Below are positions 40,618 through 49,837 of a DNA stretch of 64,000 bases, in pieces (position 1 is the first letter of the stretch; each line of letters begins with the position of its first letter). Below the pieces are notes generated by a model that saw nothing but the letters and a program-made list of their open reading frames with translations, made no database searches and was not told where the DNA came from. The position numbers and the translations under genes were made by a program. Origin of the DNA: a virus; IMG/VR virus record IMGVR_UViG_3300049718_000055, positions 24,633 through 88,632 of that record; one strand, written 5' to 3'.

Positions 40618-41328
40618 CTACACCGCCGTCCTTGGGTTTACTTGGCTCTTCGCGCCGAAAGCCGCCGAAAGCACAAGCGAATCGATCCGCGTCTGGAAAA
40701 GGCTCAAATTCTTGACCTCGGACATATACTCCGCGAATACCGTTGCGGCCTCTTCCGCCTCCTGGCCGGCCTCTTTAGATCTGAGCATTGCCGCCGCGTA
40801 CTTGCTCAACAAGTCACTGAATTCCTGCTGAAGAGGGATGGTCTCGTTTCCGGTTAGCGGCCTTGATTGATTGATCGGGCTGTAGAGGAAGTCCATCACG
40901 ACGTTCTGCTGCTGAGTCAGTTGCGGATAGATGAAGAAACCAGACACTCCAAGCGGCCCCCAACTGATAATCTGCGTCCCCGGAGCCTGAGACTCCCATC
41001 CAGGGTTCATGTCGTCAAGGCTCTTCAGGGAGCTTTTCCTGATCCCGTAGGGTGCCTTCATCCTCAACGGTGCCACAATACCCTCTACAACCCCCGCTGG
41101 CAGGCTCCCTAAGCCGCCGGCGCAGGCTTGCAGGGGAAACCATGTCCTGTTCGCCGAAAGCGTAACCTGCACCCCTGTAAGCTGGACTACGCCCGTAATC
41201 AGTGACGCCTCGAAGATCCCGTCTACCATCGCAGGGTAAATCTCTCCCACGGTGTTCCAGAAAATTGTGGCACCGGGGACTTCTTCGATCCGGCCGCAAA
41301 CGTCATTTAAGAGGTCACTGAGAACCAT
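40618..41328 (-). CDS. Neck/adaptor-like structural protein
   Basis: 236 residues. PAMVDGIFEASLITG and EEAATVFAEYMSEVKNLS resemble phage adaptor proteins; the C-terminal half is helical. Located between two other neck-like genes. Assignment by position. Confidence 0.5.
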   Translation of the reverse strand: MVLSDLLNDVCGRIEEVPGATIFWNTVGEIYPAMVDGIFEASLITGVVQLTGVQVTLSANRTWFPLQACAGGLGSLPAGVVEGIVAPLRMKAPYGIRKSSLKSLDDMNPGWESQAPGTQIISWGPLGVSGFFIYPQLTQQQNVVMDFLYSPINQSRPLTGNETIPLQQEFSDLLSKYAAAMLRSKEAGQEAEEAATVFAEYMSEVKNLSLFQTRIDSLVLSAAFGAKSQVNPRTAV

Positions 41329-41378
41329 GGTTTACCTTCCTACAGCAAAGCCGCCTCGGTTTCCCAAAGCGGCCTTGA

Positions 41379-41393
41379 TTCCAAAATTTGGAC
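41379..41393. repeat. 15-bp palindrome, one mismatch
   Basis: TTCCAAAATTTGGAC, in the 69-bp gap before ATG 41328, next to a GCCGC...GCGGC hairpin. Confidence 0.6.
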
Positions 41394-41397
41394 CGCC

Positions 41398-42480
41398 TTA
41401 ATCCACGATGCTGTAGTAGAAGCACGTCTGGCCCGTCGTTGAAGTCAACGTCACTGTGAAGCTCGTACTTGCTACGATAGCCGACACTGACCACGGCGTA
41501 GTAACCAGCGGGATAACGCACGTCGGAGTGGACGGGAGATCAGCCGCAAACGTGATCGGAGTCAGAAAGATTCTGCTGTGCGTTGTTACCGCTGTTGTGT
41601 TTACAGTGTAGGTTGCTGTTAAGGTTGGAATGACAAACGCACCCGCCGCTGCCGACGCGCAAGCTCCGGGAGAGGCTGAGTTGATAGCGCAGTTGGTCGC
41701 CGTCGAATGCGTTGCCGCTGACTCGTTACCGGGGGTCACAATGTTTACCCCAGTGCCCATCGTTAGAGCGGTAGCAGTAAGGTTCATACTCAGTGTTGGA
41801 ACAGTGTTTGTGTACCAGTTGAAAACCGCGTTTCCGGTCACTAAACCAGCCCCATAATCCATCTCTGCATCGGTCGTATATTCTGACGTGGCATCAGCGT
41901 TGATAAAGTAGACATTCGCAATGTTGCGGCTTGACCCTGATCCATTCTTGCTCAAGTTTGCATAGTGGGTTGTGTTAGTCATGTCGTCGCCACCTATGAC
42001 GTATGCGCATGAACCCTGCACGTTCTTGTCTTGGCAGACTACCTGGATGTAATCTTGTGACCCCGATGTTCCTACATAAGACATAAGGGTTCCCGGATAT
42101 GCGACGAGACTCATGACTGGACCAATCGCAAGATACGTTCCTGAATCGGTCCACGAAAGATTCGTCACATCAAAAGCGGTAGTGCTTGCCGCCGACTGAT
42201 AGGGAACTGCTGTGGCCGATCCGCCTGCAAGGTTGGTAGCAGTGGTAGATGCGCCAGACGCCAACACAGCCCAAGTACCAGTTCCCGCCGTGATATTCTG
42301 GCAGGAATACTGTACCCCGGTCGTCACCAACTGCTGATTCGCCACACCCTGTGCGCAAGCTCCCGATGGGGCGCTGGAGACGATGAGGACTCCACCAGTG
42401 ACATTGACAACGCCGGGGTTGCTTATCTGCCCCCAAGCCGCCGATGAAATAATGATTACCAACCATGCAATGCGTTTCAT
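41398..42480 (-). CDS. Fibre-like protein with a Sec-type signal peptide
   Basis: 360 residues. Residues 1-18 (MKRIAWLVIIISSAAWGQ) look like a Sec signal peptide with cleavage after WG-Q or AWG. The rest is Gly/Ser/Thr-rich; the C-terminus HSRIFLTPITFAADLPS ... QTCFYYSIVD matches the end domain of many phage tail fibres. A signal peptide is odd for a virion protein, so it may be exported to the cell surface or be a cargo adhesin. Confidence 0.6.
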   Translation of the reverse strand: MKRIAWLVIIISSAAWGQISNPGVVNVTGGVLIVSSAPSGACAQGVANQQLVTTGVQYSCQNITAGTGTWAVLASGASTTATNLAGGSATAVPYQSAASTTAFDVTNLSWTDSGTYLAIGPVMSLVAYPGTLMSYVGTSGSQDYIQVVCQDKNVQGSCAYVIGGDDMTNTTHYANLSKNGSGSSRNIANVYFINADATSEYTTDAEMDYGAGLVTGNAVFNWYTNTVPTLSMNLTATALTMGTGVNIVTPGNESAATHSTATNCAINSASPGACASAAAGAFVIPTLTATYTVNTTAVTTHSRIFLTPITFAADLPSTPTCVIPLVTTPWSVSAIVASTSFTVTLTSTTGQTCFYYSIVD

Positions 42481-42490
42481 TTTTCTGTCC

Positions 42491-43018
42491 TCAGATGATG
42501 ATCGTTGCTATTCCAGCCTTGTCGTTCAACGTGCCGGCAATCCACGCTTCCGAAGTCCTGATTGAGTTCCACTGCGGTATTCCGAAGTTGTAAGAACCGG
42601 ACGGAGAAATGTACGCGAAAGCACTACCTCCGCCTACGTTCGTCACCGTGCCGTCCGGACCAAACCAGATATTCCCTGAATTCGAGCTAGGCGCCTGCAC
42701 CGACAAAACCGCACAGGCAAGGCTCAACACGATCTGCGTTCCGTTTACCCATTTCGATACCGGAGCATTGCCTTCGGAGATGCACGAAAGAATGTTGGTT
42801 GTCGTGTTGACCCCATCAACCATCAGGCAGTTCGTTGGATTCGATCCGCCGTAACCGAGAACGATCCGATCCCCGATCTGGTACTGAGCGGCTTTCGCAA
42901 CCGCTACGAAGTAGAATCCGTTCGGCTGTTGAAGATTACTGAAATCCGCAGTGAGCTTGTCCCCGAAAAGAGGCTGAGCGGCGCCGATAAGAGTTTGCAA
43001 TCCCCACGATCTAATCAT
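42491..43018 (-). CDS. Virion-like beta-rich protein
   Basis: 175 residues from ATG 43018. LGYGGSNPTNCLMVDGVNTTTNILSC and Gly/Ser-rich strands suggest a capsid or tail surface protein. No family recognised. Confidence 0.5.
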   Translation of the reverse strand: MIRSWGLQTLIGAAQPLFGDKLTADFSNLQQPNGFYFVAVAKAAQYQIGDRIVLGYGGSNPTNCLMVDGVNTTTNILSCISEGNAPVSKWVNGTQIVLSLACAVLSVQAPSSNSGNIWFGPDGTVTNVGGGSAFAYISPSGSYNFGIPQWNSIRTSEAWIAGTLNDKAGIATIII

Positions 43019-43221
43019 GGCCGGTTCTTCTCCTCCCACATAGCGTTCCCTGGTTTCGGAGATTCAAACGCGCACTCGTCAAAGCCGCAATGTGTCCTGC
43101 TCGGCGCCCGATGCAAGTCAAACTCCGTGTCCCGAGGAATTGAGTTAGACTCTCCCAAAACATCATGCGGATACCGCCTATGACGAGGGACTTCCATTTC
43201 CTTTGGTTCGCTCTTTTTCAC
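43015..43221 (-). CDS. Hypothetical small protein
   Basis: 68 residues, basic N-terminus (KKSEPKEMEVPRHRRY), HCGFDECAF later. ATGA overlaps on both sides. Unknown. Confidence 0.55.
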   Translation of the reverse strand: MKKSEPKEMEVPRHRRYPHDVLGESNSIPRDTEFDLHRAPSRTHCGFDECAFESPKPGNAMWEEKNRP

Positions 43222-43589
43222 CGATGTACCTCCCCTACTGTTACGCCGTGAGACATGCGCTCACTCGGTGGCGTCTGCCAGTTCTCTCGCGGCTGCTTCG
43301 GACGGTCCCAGTTCGACCGATCACAGTTCAAAACCACACTCGAACACCCATGCTCTACCTCAAGCCGCTGAAGATGCTGCATACTCGTCACGTGGACCAG
43401 CTTCCCTGTAATCGCCGTTGTCACAAAGTCGAACGCGCTCTTCGCCATGGTCGGCAACACCGGAGCCTCATAGAAGCAGTCCTTGCAAAAGAACGCCTTC
43501 CTGGTGGGAGAGTAGATGAACTCGCCGCCGCTGTACGTGGTGTGTTTGGGGCAGGCCGGGTTGCCACACATTGTTCTCTTGAAAGCCAT
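43218..43589 (-). CDS. Zinc-ribbon-like hypothetical protein
   Basis: 123 residues with CGNPACPKH and CKDC, a probable zinc site in the first 40 residues. Lies between structural genes. Unknown. Confidence 0.55.
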   Translation of the reverse strand: MAFKRTMCGNPACPKHTTYSGGEFIYSPTRKAFFCKDCFYEAPVLPTMAKSAFDFVTTAITGKLVHVTSMQHLQRLEVEHGCSSVVLNCDRSNWDRPKQPRENWQTPPSERMSHGVTVGEVHR

Positions 43590-43646
43590 CGTGTACCTCA
43601 GAAATCATTATGCCCCGTAGGGCAGACCGGCTTCAATCAAAAACCG

Positions 43647-44630
43647 TTAGCGGTGCATTTGCGACCAAAGCGATCCTTCTCCGCCACACTCATTGCCTTC
43701 CTCATACGACCACTGCACCGCTTGCTGCTCCAGACCCTCATCCGCGTTTTCCATCTCCAGCAAGTCCGCCTTATACTGAGCCTCTTTGCCGGCTGCAATC
43801 TGGACCGCACTCGCCACGTCGTAGAAAGTGTTCTGCTTCGGACGGTAGAGAAGAGCATCCGAAATCGCCCCGGTCACGATCACGTCAGACCTGATCCACG
43901 CCTGCGGTGAGTCCGTATCGAGAACCATGTTCGGCGGCTGTGTGTACGCTTCAAACGGGAACGTCTGAGCCGCAATCGGAGCAGGCCATAATTCTACCTG
44001 GAACTGGCCGTCTGGGGTCGGAGGTCGAGTTGCCATCGCAATAGACCATCCCATCGATGATCTCCACTGGTTACGCGCTTCCAATTCTTGAACCTTGACG
44101 CCAATCTCCATCGGCCAGCCAAACAAGGCATTTGAAGCCCAGAGGAGTCTCTTTACATTGCCGCCAAATGTTAAATATACCTCTGCGATGTAGTAGGCGC
44201 CGGTGAACGTAGGGCCTGGGTACGGCGTGTCCAACGTGAGCGTCTGTAACCCTTGGTTGACCGCCGTAATCGTCTGGTAAGGCTGCGTGAACGTCTGCCG
44301 GAACTGGAGCCCGATAAGCAACGGCGTCCATGACGTTCCGATGCCTTGGACCGTGTTGTTGTTGTACGTAACTGTGCAGGTGCCGCCGGTTTGGATGTTC
44401 GGGACTGATGCTACGCCGCGGACTTTGGTCGCGTACCAGGATCTCCGGTCGATGATCTGCCGCATCCGGTTATTTATCATGCGGCCGGCTACTTCGGAGT
44501 CTACGTTCGGATTCCAGTTCTGGACTTCACGAAGCATGGAGCCAAAGTTCAGCTGAACAGAGTACGCCTGATTGGATGGTGAAGAACCAACCTGATTAGG
44601 AAATGCGGGATTGGTGAACACCACAGGCAT
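43647..44630 (-). CDS. Head-tail joining-like protein
   Basis: 327 residues. NPNVDSEVAGRMINNRMRQIIDRRSWY and a C-terminal helical part (DALLYRPKQNTFYDVASAVQIAAGKEAQYK) are typical of a phage neck family. First of three neck-like genes in transcription order after the capsid block. Preceded by a palindrome copy 7 bp before the ATG. Confidence 0.65.
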   Translation of the reverse strand: MPVVFTNPAFPNQVGSSPSNQAYSVQLNFGSMLREVQNWNPNVDSEVAGRMINNRMRQIIDRRSWYATKVRGVASVPNIQTGGTCTVTYNNNTVQGIGTSWTPLLIGLQFRQTFTQPYQTITAVNQGLQTLTLDTPYPGPTFTGAYYIAEVYLTFGGNVKRLLWASNALFGWPMEIGVKVQELEARNQWRSSMGWSIAMATRPPTPDGQFQVELWPAPIAAQTFPFEAYTQPPNMVLDTDSPQAWIRSDVIVTGAISDALLYRPKQNTFYDVASAVQIAAGKEAQYKADLLEMENADEGLEQQAVQWSYEEGNECGGEGSLWSQMHR

Positions 44631-44636
44631 CGTTTA

Positions 44637-44651
44637 TTCCAATCTTTGGAA
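44637..44651. repeat. 15-bp palindrome, one mismatch
   Basis: TTCCAATCTTTGGAA, just before ATG 44630. Confidence 0.6.
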
Positions 44652-44691
44652 TAGCCGCTTCGCTTATTCCAACTTCATGCGGGTTTCTGGA

Positions 44692-44820
44692 TTAACGGTC
44701 GATGGAGCGAGTCTTCTTCCCGCGTTTCTTCGAGGCCATCCGAGCGGCCTTCTTCAAGAACCCCTTGGAATGGTGCTCGGACTCCATCTGCGGTGTTTCT
44801 CTCTTCTCGCTGTGTGCCAT
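44692..44820 (-). CDS. Small lysine-rich protein
   Basis: 42 residues from ATG 44820 with GGAGGTAATC. SKGFLKKAARMASKKRGKKTRS. First of a run of four tiny basic proteins. Probably binds nucleic acid or neutralises charge in the capsid; inference. Confidence 0.55.
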   Translation of the reverse strand: MAHSEKRETPQMESEHHSKGFLKKAARMASKKRGKKTRSIDR

Positions 44821-44822
44821 GA

Positions 44823-45065
44823 TTACCTCCCTGACGCTTTCTCTTTTCTTGTTGGTGCGGTCTTGCGCTTTGCGGGTCTCGTCTTAGCCGCTGGTTTTAC
44901 TGCCGCCTTACGAAAGCTCTCGTTGGCCTTCCTCACCATGCTGTCGTGCCAAGAAGTATCGCGTTTTTCGTTCGGCTTAGAATTTCCTAAAAACCGCTGA
45001 GCCTTATCGCGCACGTTGACGGCGAGATCGACAATCGGCTGCGCTGCTCCGTAAGCCTGCGCCAC
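44823..45065 (-). CDS. Small Ala/Lys-rich protein
   Basis: 80 residues, GTG start after GGGAGG. The C-terminal 35 residues are polybasic (KPAAKTRPAKRKTAP), histone-tail-like. Close to other tiny basic genes. Confidence 0.6.
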   Translation of the reverse strand: MAQAYGAAQPIVDLAVNVRDKAQRFLGNSKPNEKRDTSWHDSMVRKANESFRKAAVKPAAKTRPAKRKTAPTRKEKASGR

Positions 45066-45067
45066 AA

Positions 45068-45232
45068 CTACCTCCCGCTGGAAAGAGCCCGCTTCACCTT
45101 CCGAGTCTCCTTCTTTGGACGCTCTTCTTTCGGCGGCATCAATGCGGCCTTTACCTTCCCCTTGGGAGCCGCCCCGCGCTCTGACCCGCGCATCTTCTCG
45201 CTGAAAGCTGCTTTGACTTCTCTCGATGCCAT
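45068..45232 (-). CDS. Small lysine-rich protein
   Basis: 54 residues from ATG 45232 after GAGGG. RPKKETRKVKRALSSGR end resembles the neighbouring proteins. Confidence 0.6.
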   Translation of the reverse strand: MASREVKAAFSEKMRGSERGAAPKGKVKAALMPPKEERPKKETRKVKRALSSGR

Positions 45233-45233
45233 G

Positions 45234-45371
45234 TTAGACCCTCTCCTTCTTCCGGTCCTTGGCCTTGCGCGTTTCCTTCTTGCGCTTTGGCTTTCTTACC
45301 TTGCCGCCGCTCTTGTACGACCCCGCGGCCACACCCATGCTGTATGCGTCTGCGCTGCCTGTGTCTGCCAT
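45234..45371 (-). CDS. Small basic protein, GGKVRK family
   Basis: 45 residues from ATG 45371 after GAGAGG. SYKSGGKVRKPKRKKETRK is the motif found in the proteins at 16734, 17108 and 17320, about 28 kb away. Confidence 0.6.
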   Translation of the reverse strand: MADTGSADAYSMGVAAGSYKSGGKVRKPKRKKETRKAKDRKKERV

Positions 45372-45438
45372 TTCTACCTCTCAAAACAAAGGGACGAGGC
45401 CGTTAGACCCCGCCCCCGGTTATGCCCCGCGAAGAGCG

Positions 45439-46641
45439 TTAAAGCCCAATGCAGAGAAGTTGGAACGCGTACGCTGATAGATCCGTTCCGGCCGAGACTT
45501 CCAATTGAGGACTTGGTGGAGTACCTGTTACCAGCAATGCGACTGATCCGGTATCCGCTGCTGTGCTTACAATGACCGTCCATCCGTTCATTTTGACGAG
45601 TGCCGAAGTTAGCCCTGTCGCAATGATCGTACCAATAGTTCCGTTGAGAAGGGTTGTAGTTGCTACCCCCCCTAAGACAGCGATCTGCCCCGCCTGATAA
45701 TTCTGTGTCGCTGTCAAGGTCAACAGTCCAGAAGCGGCAGCACCAGACGCTACGGCAAGAACATTGCTTATTGCCGCTGTTGGCCCACTGATATACGGGT
45801 ATGACTGGATTGGAACTCCACCATTCGTAACCAGAAGCGAAGCAACCGCCGTCTCCGCTGAAGTCTGCGCGATGATAGTTCCCTGCCAGTTTGCAGTCCA
45901 TCCGGTAGCGGTCGCCGACGCCACTTGGACAATTGCTCCGAGAGCGTAGACGCTTGCCGCCTTGAACGGTCCATTCAGGTAAACGAACTGTCCTACCTGA
46001 AGGGAATTGGCTTGAGTGATGGTCAAGAGATTAGCCGTCGCCAAGACGCCGGTAATCTGAGCCGCAAGAGCTTGTGCTTGTAGCGGGTTTCCTGCTCCTG
46101 CCTGGACAACCTGATACTTGAGAGTGTCGGCGGCAGATGCGTAAGCAAGTGCCACTCCCTGTCCGAAATTGACGGTATAGGAAGTTCCAGCGACAACGCC
46201 CGTCACAAGACCTATGACTCCGTTGAGGAAAATTCCCTTCCCAGATGCCCCGTTAGAAAATGACACAAACGAGTTCAAGGGGGGAGGGGTTGAGGTAAGG
46301 ATCGTGACCAATCCAGCCGCAGTATAGGTTGAGTTCGTAGCAGCCGCAGACAACGTTCCAAGTCCCAAAGGAATACCTGCCGATGGAGCATTGGCAATTA
46401 TCTGTACCTTGCTCGTCGCAGGATTCCAGACCGGGCTCAACCCGCCCTGTCCGCCGGCTGGCTCGACAAACAGAACCTTGCTCAACCCAACATCGCCAGT
46501 GGTTTCCGTAGATCCAGAGATTCCTTGGATGAGATACCCACCCGCAGCGTAGTCTGAGGCGGCGGGCTGAAGGGTGATTAGCTCACCCCTCAGATTCCCA
46601 AGGGAAATATCGCCGTCTGATACTTTCGTGATCGTTGCCAT
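45439..46641 (-). CDS. Capsid decoration/virion-like protein
   Basis: 400 residues, almost all Ala/Gly/Thr/Val beta repeats after an N-terminal ISLGNLRGELITLQPAA. Composition and place right after the capsid gene suggest head decoration or fibre. Repeats of the type LLTxTxxNxxxxGQ recur. No enzyme motif. Confidence 0.55.
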   Translation of the reverse strand: MATITKVSDGDISLGNLRGELITLQPAASDYAAGGYLIQGISGSTETTGDVGLSKVLFVEPAGGQGGLSPVWNPATSKVQIIANAPSAGIPLGLGTLSAAATNSTYTAAGLVTILTSTPPPLNSFVSFSNGASGKGIFLNGVIGLVTGVVAGTSYTVNFGQGVALAYASAADTLKYQVVQAGAGNPLQAQALAAQITGVLATANLLTITQANSLQVGQFVYLNGPFKAASVYALGAIVQVASATATGWTANWQGTIIAQTSAETAVASLLVTNGGVPIQSYPYISGPTAAISNVLAVASGAAASGLLTLTATQNYQAGQIAVLGGVATTTLLNGTIGTIIATGLTSALVKMNGWTVIVSTAADTGSVALLVTGTPPSPQLEVSAGTDLSAYAFQLLCIGL

Positions 46642-46653
46642 TTACGGCCTCCC

Positions 46654-47301
46654 TTAGATGTTGTCGGTCATCACGAGAACATCGCACAGATTGCCAGATA
46701 CCGCAGTCAACTCAACCCCAAATACCCTCGGATATAAAGGAGCCGTACCAGCAGCCTGTGAAGCAGTCGTGGATGTAAGCGTTCCAGCGGCCCCGATAAT
46801 AGTAGATCCAATACCGGAGTTCGTTGTCGTCGAAAGATATGCGCCTTTCAGATACCCGCCGACCTGGATGAGAATCTGGGCACCCAACAGAACTGCCCCC
46901 GTCAGAGCCGTTCCCGCGTTCCCGTACCCGGTTACTGTGTTGAGCAGCATATACCCGGCAGGGAAAGAGATTGGGGAAGTCGCAAACGCCTCTGAGGTGA
47001 TTCCCGTTACGGTCGTGAACGTGTTATCTGTCCAGTACACCGGAGCCGGAGCGCCAGCGGTCGTCAAGTTGGCCGTGGAAAGAGCCGAAGTCGCAAGATA
47101 CTTGACGAGCATGTAGATTGCCGGTTGACCGCTTGGGTTGACCGCAGTTGCGCCAATCGAAGCGATGTACCGTTGACCGAGCACTTGGTTCTCGCCCAAC
47201 CCCGCCCACGGCGCAAAGCCGAGCGTGGGGTTGTACAGATAGGTCGAGGCTGCGCCTGTGTCGATCTGAAGAAGCTGATTGCTTGCGTTAAAGATTGCCA
47301 T
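46654..47301 (-). CDS. Capsid decoration-like protein
   Basis: 215 residues. ASTYLYNPTLGFAPWAGLGENQVLG start and hydrophobic beta/Gly-rich remainder. Immediately downstream of the major capsid gene; probably a minor head protein. Confidence 0.5.
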   Translation of the reverse strand: MAIFNASNQLLQIDTGAASTYLYNPTLGFAPWAGLGENQVLGQRYIASIGATAVNPSGQPAIYMLVKYLATSALSTANLTTAGAPAPVYWTDNTFTTVTGITSEAFATSPISFPAGYMLLNTVTGYGNAGTALTGAVLLGAQILIQVGGYLKGAYLSTTTNSGIGSTIIGAAGTLTSTTASQAAGTAPLYPRVFGVELTAVSGNLCDVLVMTDNI

Positions 47302-47313
47302 GGTAGTCTCCTC

Positions 47314-48294
47314 TCACAGACCGCTAAAGTTCAGGTTTCCCATTAGGCGGGGCGCATCGAAAACCAAATCCCCGTCATAGAAATACTGGCCGGCCACGTC
47401 ATCAGTGTTCTGGGCCTCTTTCCAGCCCGAGAACCCGAAAGCGTATTTCGGAATCGTCGAGACGTAGAAGAAGATGTAGTTGGTGTTGAACAAATACATC
47501 TGATAGGCGCCACCGAGAGTGCTGAGGTACTGGTCAACAACCACCTGAGCACCGCTCCAGAAGAACGAGCGGAATCCAATGTGAACGTCGGAAGTCTCGT
47601 CATTGAACCGTTGCTGCGGCTGGAGCTTGTTCCAGAATGCGTCCCACACCGGCTGAGTGGTTACGAGCATATCCGGCTTTTCCTGGCCAAACCATGTCGC
47701 ACCAAATGCCGTCTGCACAGCGCCCAGCGAGAATGCCGATGGTGCCGCATAGTAGGCGTTGATGCCAGTGTTGGCCGCGGATGCGATGTCGGTTCTGGTG
47801 ATGCCGCCATACGTCGGGTAGTTGGCCGGGATGTTGACCGCCGCTGCCGCCCCGTCAAGGTCGGTCGTGGAGTTCAATGAAGTCGAACCGTTCACGCCGC
47901 CATCGCCGTACAGGTTGACCGCAAGCAACTGTGCCATCGTTCCGGAGGCGTTAATCATCTTCGAGCCGATAAAGCTCAAAGCTCCTTCCGGGCCGCGGTT
48001 CAAAACCTGATCCGAACCGTAGAGGGTGACGTTGACGTAATACTGCTTGATGTTGAAATACAGGGCCGTGTCCGTCTGCACTGCCGAGGTATCGAACGCT
48101 TGGCCGCGCTGGTACGAACCGCCCTTCAAAGGCGCATACATGATGTTGTGGCGAATCGTCAGACCGCCCTCAAATTGGAAGCGCCGCTTGTTCTTGAGTC
48201 TCGTAAGGACAGGCGAGTTCTTGAACACGTTGTCCACTATGCGCGGGACGATCTTATCGACTGTTTTGCTGGTCAAGTCATTATATGTGAGCAA
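47314..48294 (-). CDS. Major capsid protein
   Basis: 326 residues. The TTG at 48294 is chosen as start because AAAAGGGG lies just upstream; a longer frame to 48357 has no ribosome site. LTSKTVDKIVPRIVDNVFKNSPVLTRL and GGLTIRHNIMYAPLKGGSYQRG are the N-arm and E-loop-like region of an HK97-fold coat protein. MYLFNTNYIFFYVSTIP and DDVAGQYFYDGDLVFDAPRLMG form the usual C-terminal end. It follows the scaffold gene. Confidence 0.85.
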   Translation of the reverse strand: MLTYNDLTSKTVDKIVPRIVDNVFKNSPVLTRLKNKRRFQFEGGLTIRHNIMYAPLKGGSYQRGQAFDTSAVQTDTALYFNIKQYYVNVTLYGSDQVLNRGPEGALSFIGSKMINASGTMAQLLAVNLYGDGGVNGSTSLNSTTDLDGAAAAVNIPANYPTYGGITRTDIASAANTGINAYYAAPSAFSLGAVQTAFGATWFGQEKPDMLVTTQPVWDAFWNKLQPQQRFNDETSDVHIGFRSFFWSGAQVVVDQYLSTLGGAYQMYLFNTNYIFFYVSTIPKYAFGFSGWKEAQNTDDVAGQYFYDGDLVFDAPRLMGNLNFSGL

Positions 48295-48476
48295 CTTGAG
48301 CCCCTTTTCTGCCCAATCGGGCTTGGAATGCTGACAACTCGGCTTGCGCCGTTTCATCGGTCTGTAGGGGCCGCTTTACGCTTCCTACTGACTCATCCCT
48401 GCCAATCCCGAGTGGGGGCTGCACGAGGCTTCCCGCTTACAGATCGCAGTCGCGGTTTTGAAAGAACCGCTAAACT

Positions 48477-49406
48477 CTACTTCCCTGCTTCTACCAATTC
48501 CCTTGCGCCTTCGATCACGCCGGCCAACACGCTGTCGCGTACATCAACCGGAGCTTTATCGGCACTTTCAGCCATTGCCTTCTGCAAAAGACCAATCGGA
48601 TTCTCAACCGGAGTCTGAGGGATAAACCGCTCGTTCCCGCCACCCGGCATTCCGTTGGACCCGTACTTCTCCTTGGCAATCGCCTGGGCGCGTTCCTCGA
48701 TCCGTTTCTCCTCTTCCTTCTTGGAGCGGATCGGCGCCATAAACTTGTCTTCAACCTTGAGAGCGTCAAAGTTCTGCTCAGTGCTCATCAAGGCAAAGAG
48801 TTCTTTCTGCTTCTCCGGGTTCCATTTCTCGCCGCTTTCCTGCTCGTAGCGGCTTGCCAGAACTGCAACCCCGGCGGAGAATCCAGCCACAAACGGGATG
48901 GTCTCCGAGTTAAACTTCGCTTCGCGCTCCGTGAATCCCGCTTCGACGAGCTTCTTGCTCTCGGCTGCGTAGAGTGCGGTTGCTTCCTCTCGCGTCAAAC
49001 CGCCGGCATTCTTGGCGATTTCCTTCACCTTCGCTGTAACAAGGTCATCCAATTGCTTCGGGTCCATCTCTCCTCCAAGTTTCGCTGCTTCAAGTTGTTG
49101 TTCGAGTTCCGTGTACTTGTCAGTGAAATGCTCCTCACCGGATTCCAGATCAAACCAGCCCTTCTCGGCCGCACTCTCAAGAGTGCTGTAGACCTTTCCG
49201 GCCCACGGTTCCATCTTTGTCTTGTACGCTACGGCTTCCTCGTACTCAGTCTGCTTCGACTTCAACTCGTTTTGCGCTCGACTGTAGTCGTCTCGGCGGA
49301 GCCACCCTGCTTTCAGTTCGGGCTCTTTTGCGTGAAGGTTGTCAATGAGCTTCTTCTCATCCGCACTAAGCGAATAGTAAATTTCGTCCCATGTCTTAAC
49401 TGCCAT
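48477..49406 (-). CDS. Scaffolding-like protein
   Basis: 309 residues, highly charged and helical, ending in a basic and Gly-poor helix. It precedes the major capsid gene. Residues 165-235 (FNSETIPFVAGFSAGVAVLASRY, later FALMSTEQNFDAL, FMAPIRSK) match the 87-residue protein at 57014 in order and spacing. Role in capsid assembly is inferred from position and composition. Confidence 0.65.
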   Translation of the reverse strand: MAVKTWDEIYYSLSADEKKLIDNLHAKEPELKAGWLRRDDYSRAQNELKSKQTEYEEAVAYKTKMEPWAGKVYSTLESAAEKGWFDLESGEEHFTDKYTELEQQLEAAKLGGEMDPKQLDDLVTAKVKEIAKNAGGLTREEATALYAAESKKLVEAGFTEREAKFNSETIPFVAGFSAGVAVLASRYEQESGEKWNPEKQKELFALMSTEQNFDALKVEDKFMAPIRSKKEEEKRIEERAQAIAKEKYGSNGMPGGGNERFIPQTPVENPIGLLQKAMAESADKAPVDVRDSVLAGVIEGARELVEAGK

Positions 49407-49474
49407 CTCCGTTTATCCTTCCTCACTTCCTCTTTCGAGGGGCCGTCGAGGGGTCGGGTTTCGGGTGTTAACGA

Positions 49475-49837
49475 TTATCCGGGCATCTGCCCCGGCATTG
49501 AAGGTAACTGTGGTTGTGTTGGGGGAGGGGCGCCTGCTCCAGCCGCCGGAGGTTGTCCTACTCCTGGCTGAGATTGCGGACCCTTCTGCTGCGCCATAGC
49601 CGCCCCGGTCTTCAGGATGGCCATAGCTCTTGTCACGTAGGTGCGGAACGTGTCGTCCGGTACGCCCATCAAAATCTTTTCGGCCGTGGTAACCGCTAGA
49701 TCAATCTGGTTTTTGCCCACCTGTTCCTGAGCATTCCCGACTGCCTGCCCAAAACCCGGAGGAGCGCCGGCCCCTCCCGGAGGCCCCATCTGGGCCTGAG
49801 CTTGCGGTGACATCGGCGGTCTGTCGATTGGAGGCAT
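49475..49837 (-). CDS. Pro/Gly/Gln-rich hypothetical protein
   Basis: 120 residues: proline-rich ends around a helical centre (AVTTAEKILMGVPDDTFRTYV). Common in phage head clusters between portal and scaffold; function unknown. Confidence 0.6.
   Translation of the reverse strand: MPPIDRPPMSPQAQAQMGPPGGAGAPPGFGQAVGNAQEQVGKNQIDLAVTTAEKILMGVPDDTFRTYVTRAMAILKTGAAMAQQKGPQSQPGVGQPPAAGAGAPPPTQPQLPSMPGQMPG

Noticed and set aside
48295-48476. Extended capsid N-terminus to 48357 or a gene in the gap
   Set aside because: No ribosome site at 48357 and no open frame with a start in the rest; only a GCGGTT/AACCGC hairpin is visible.
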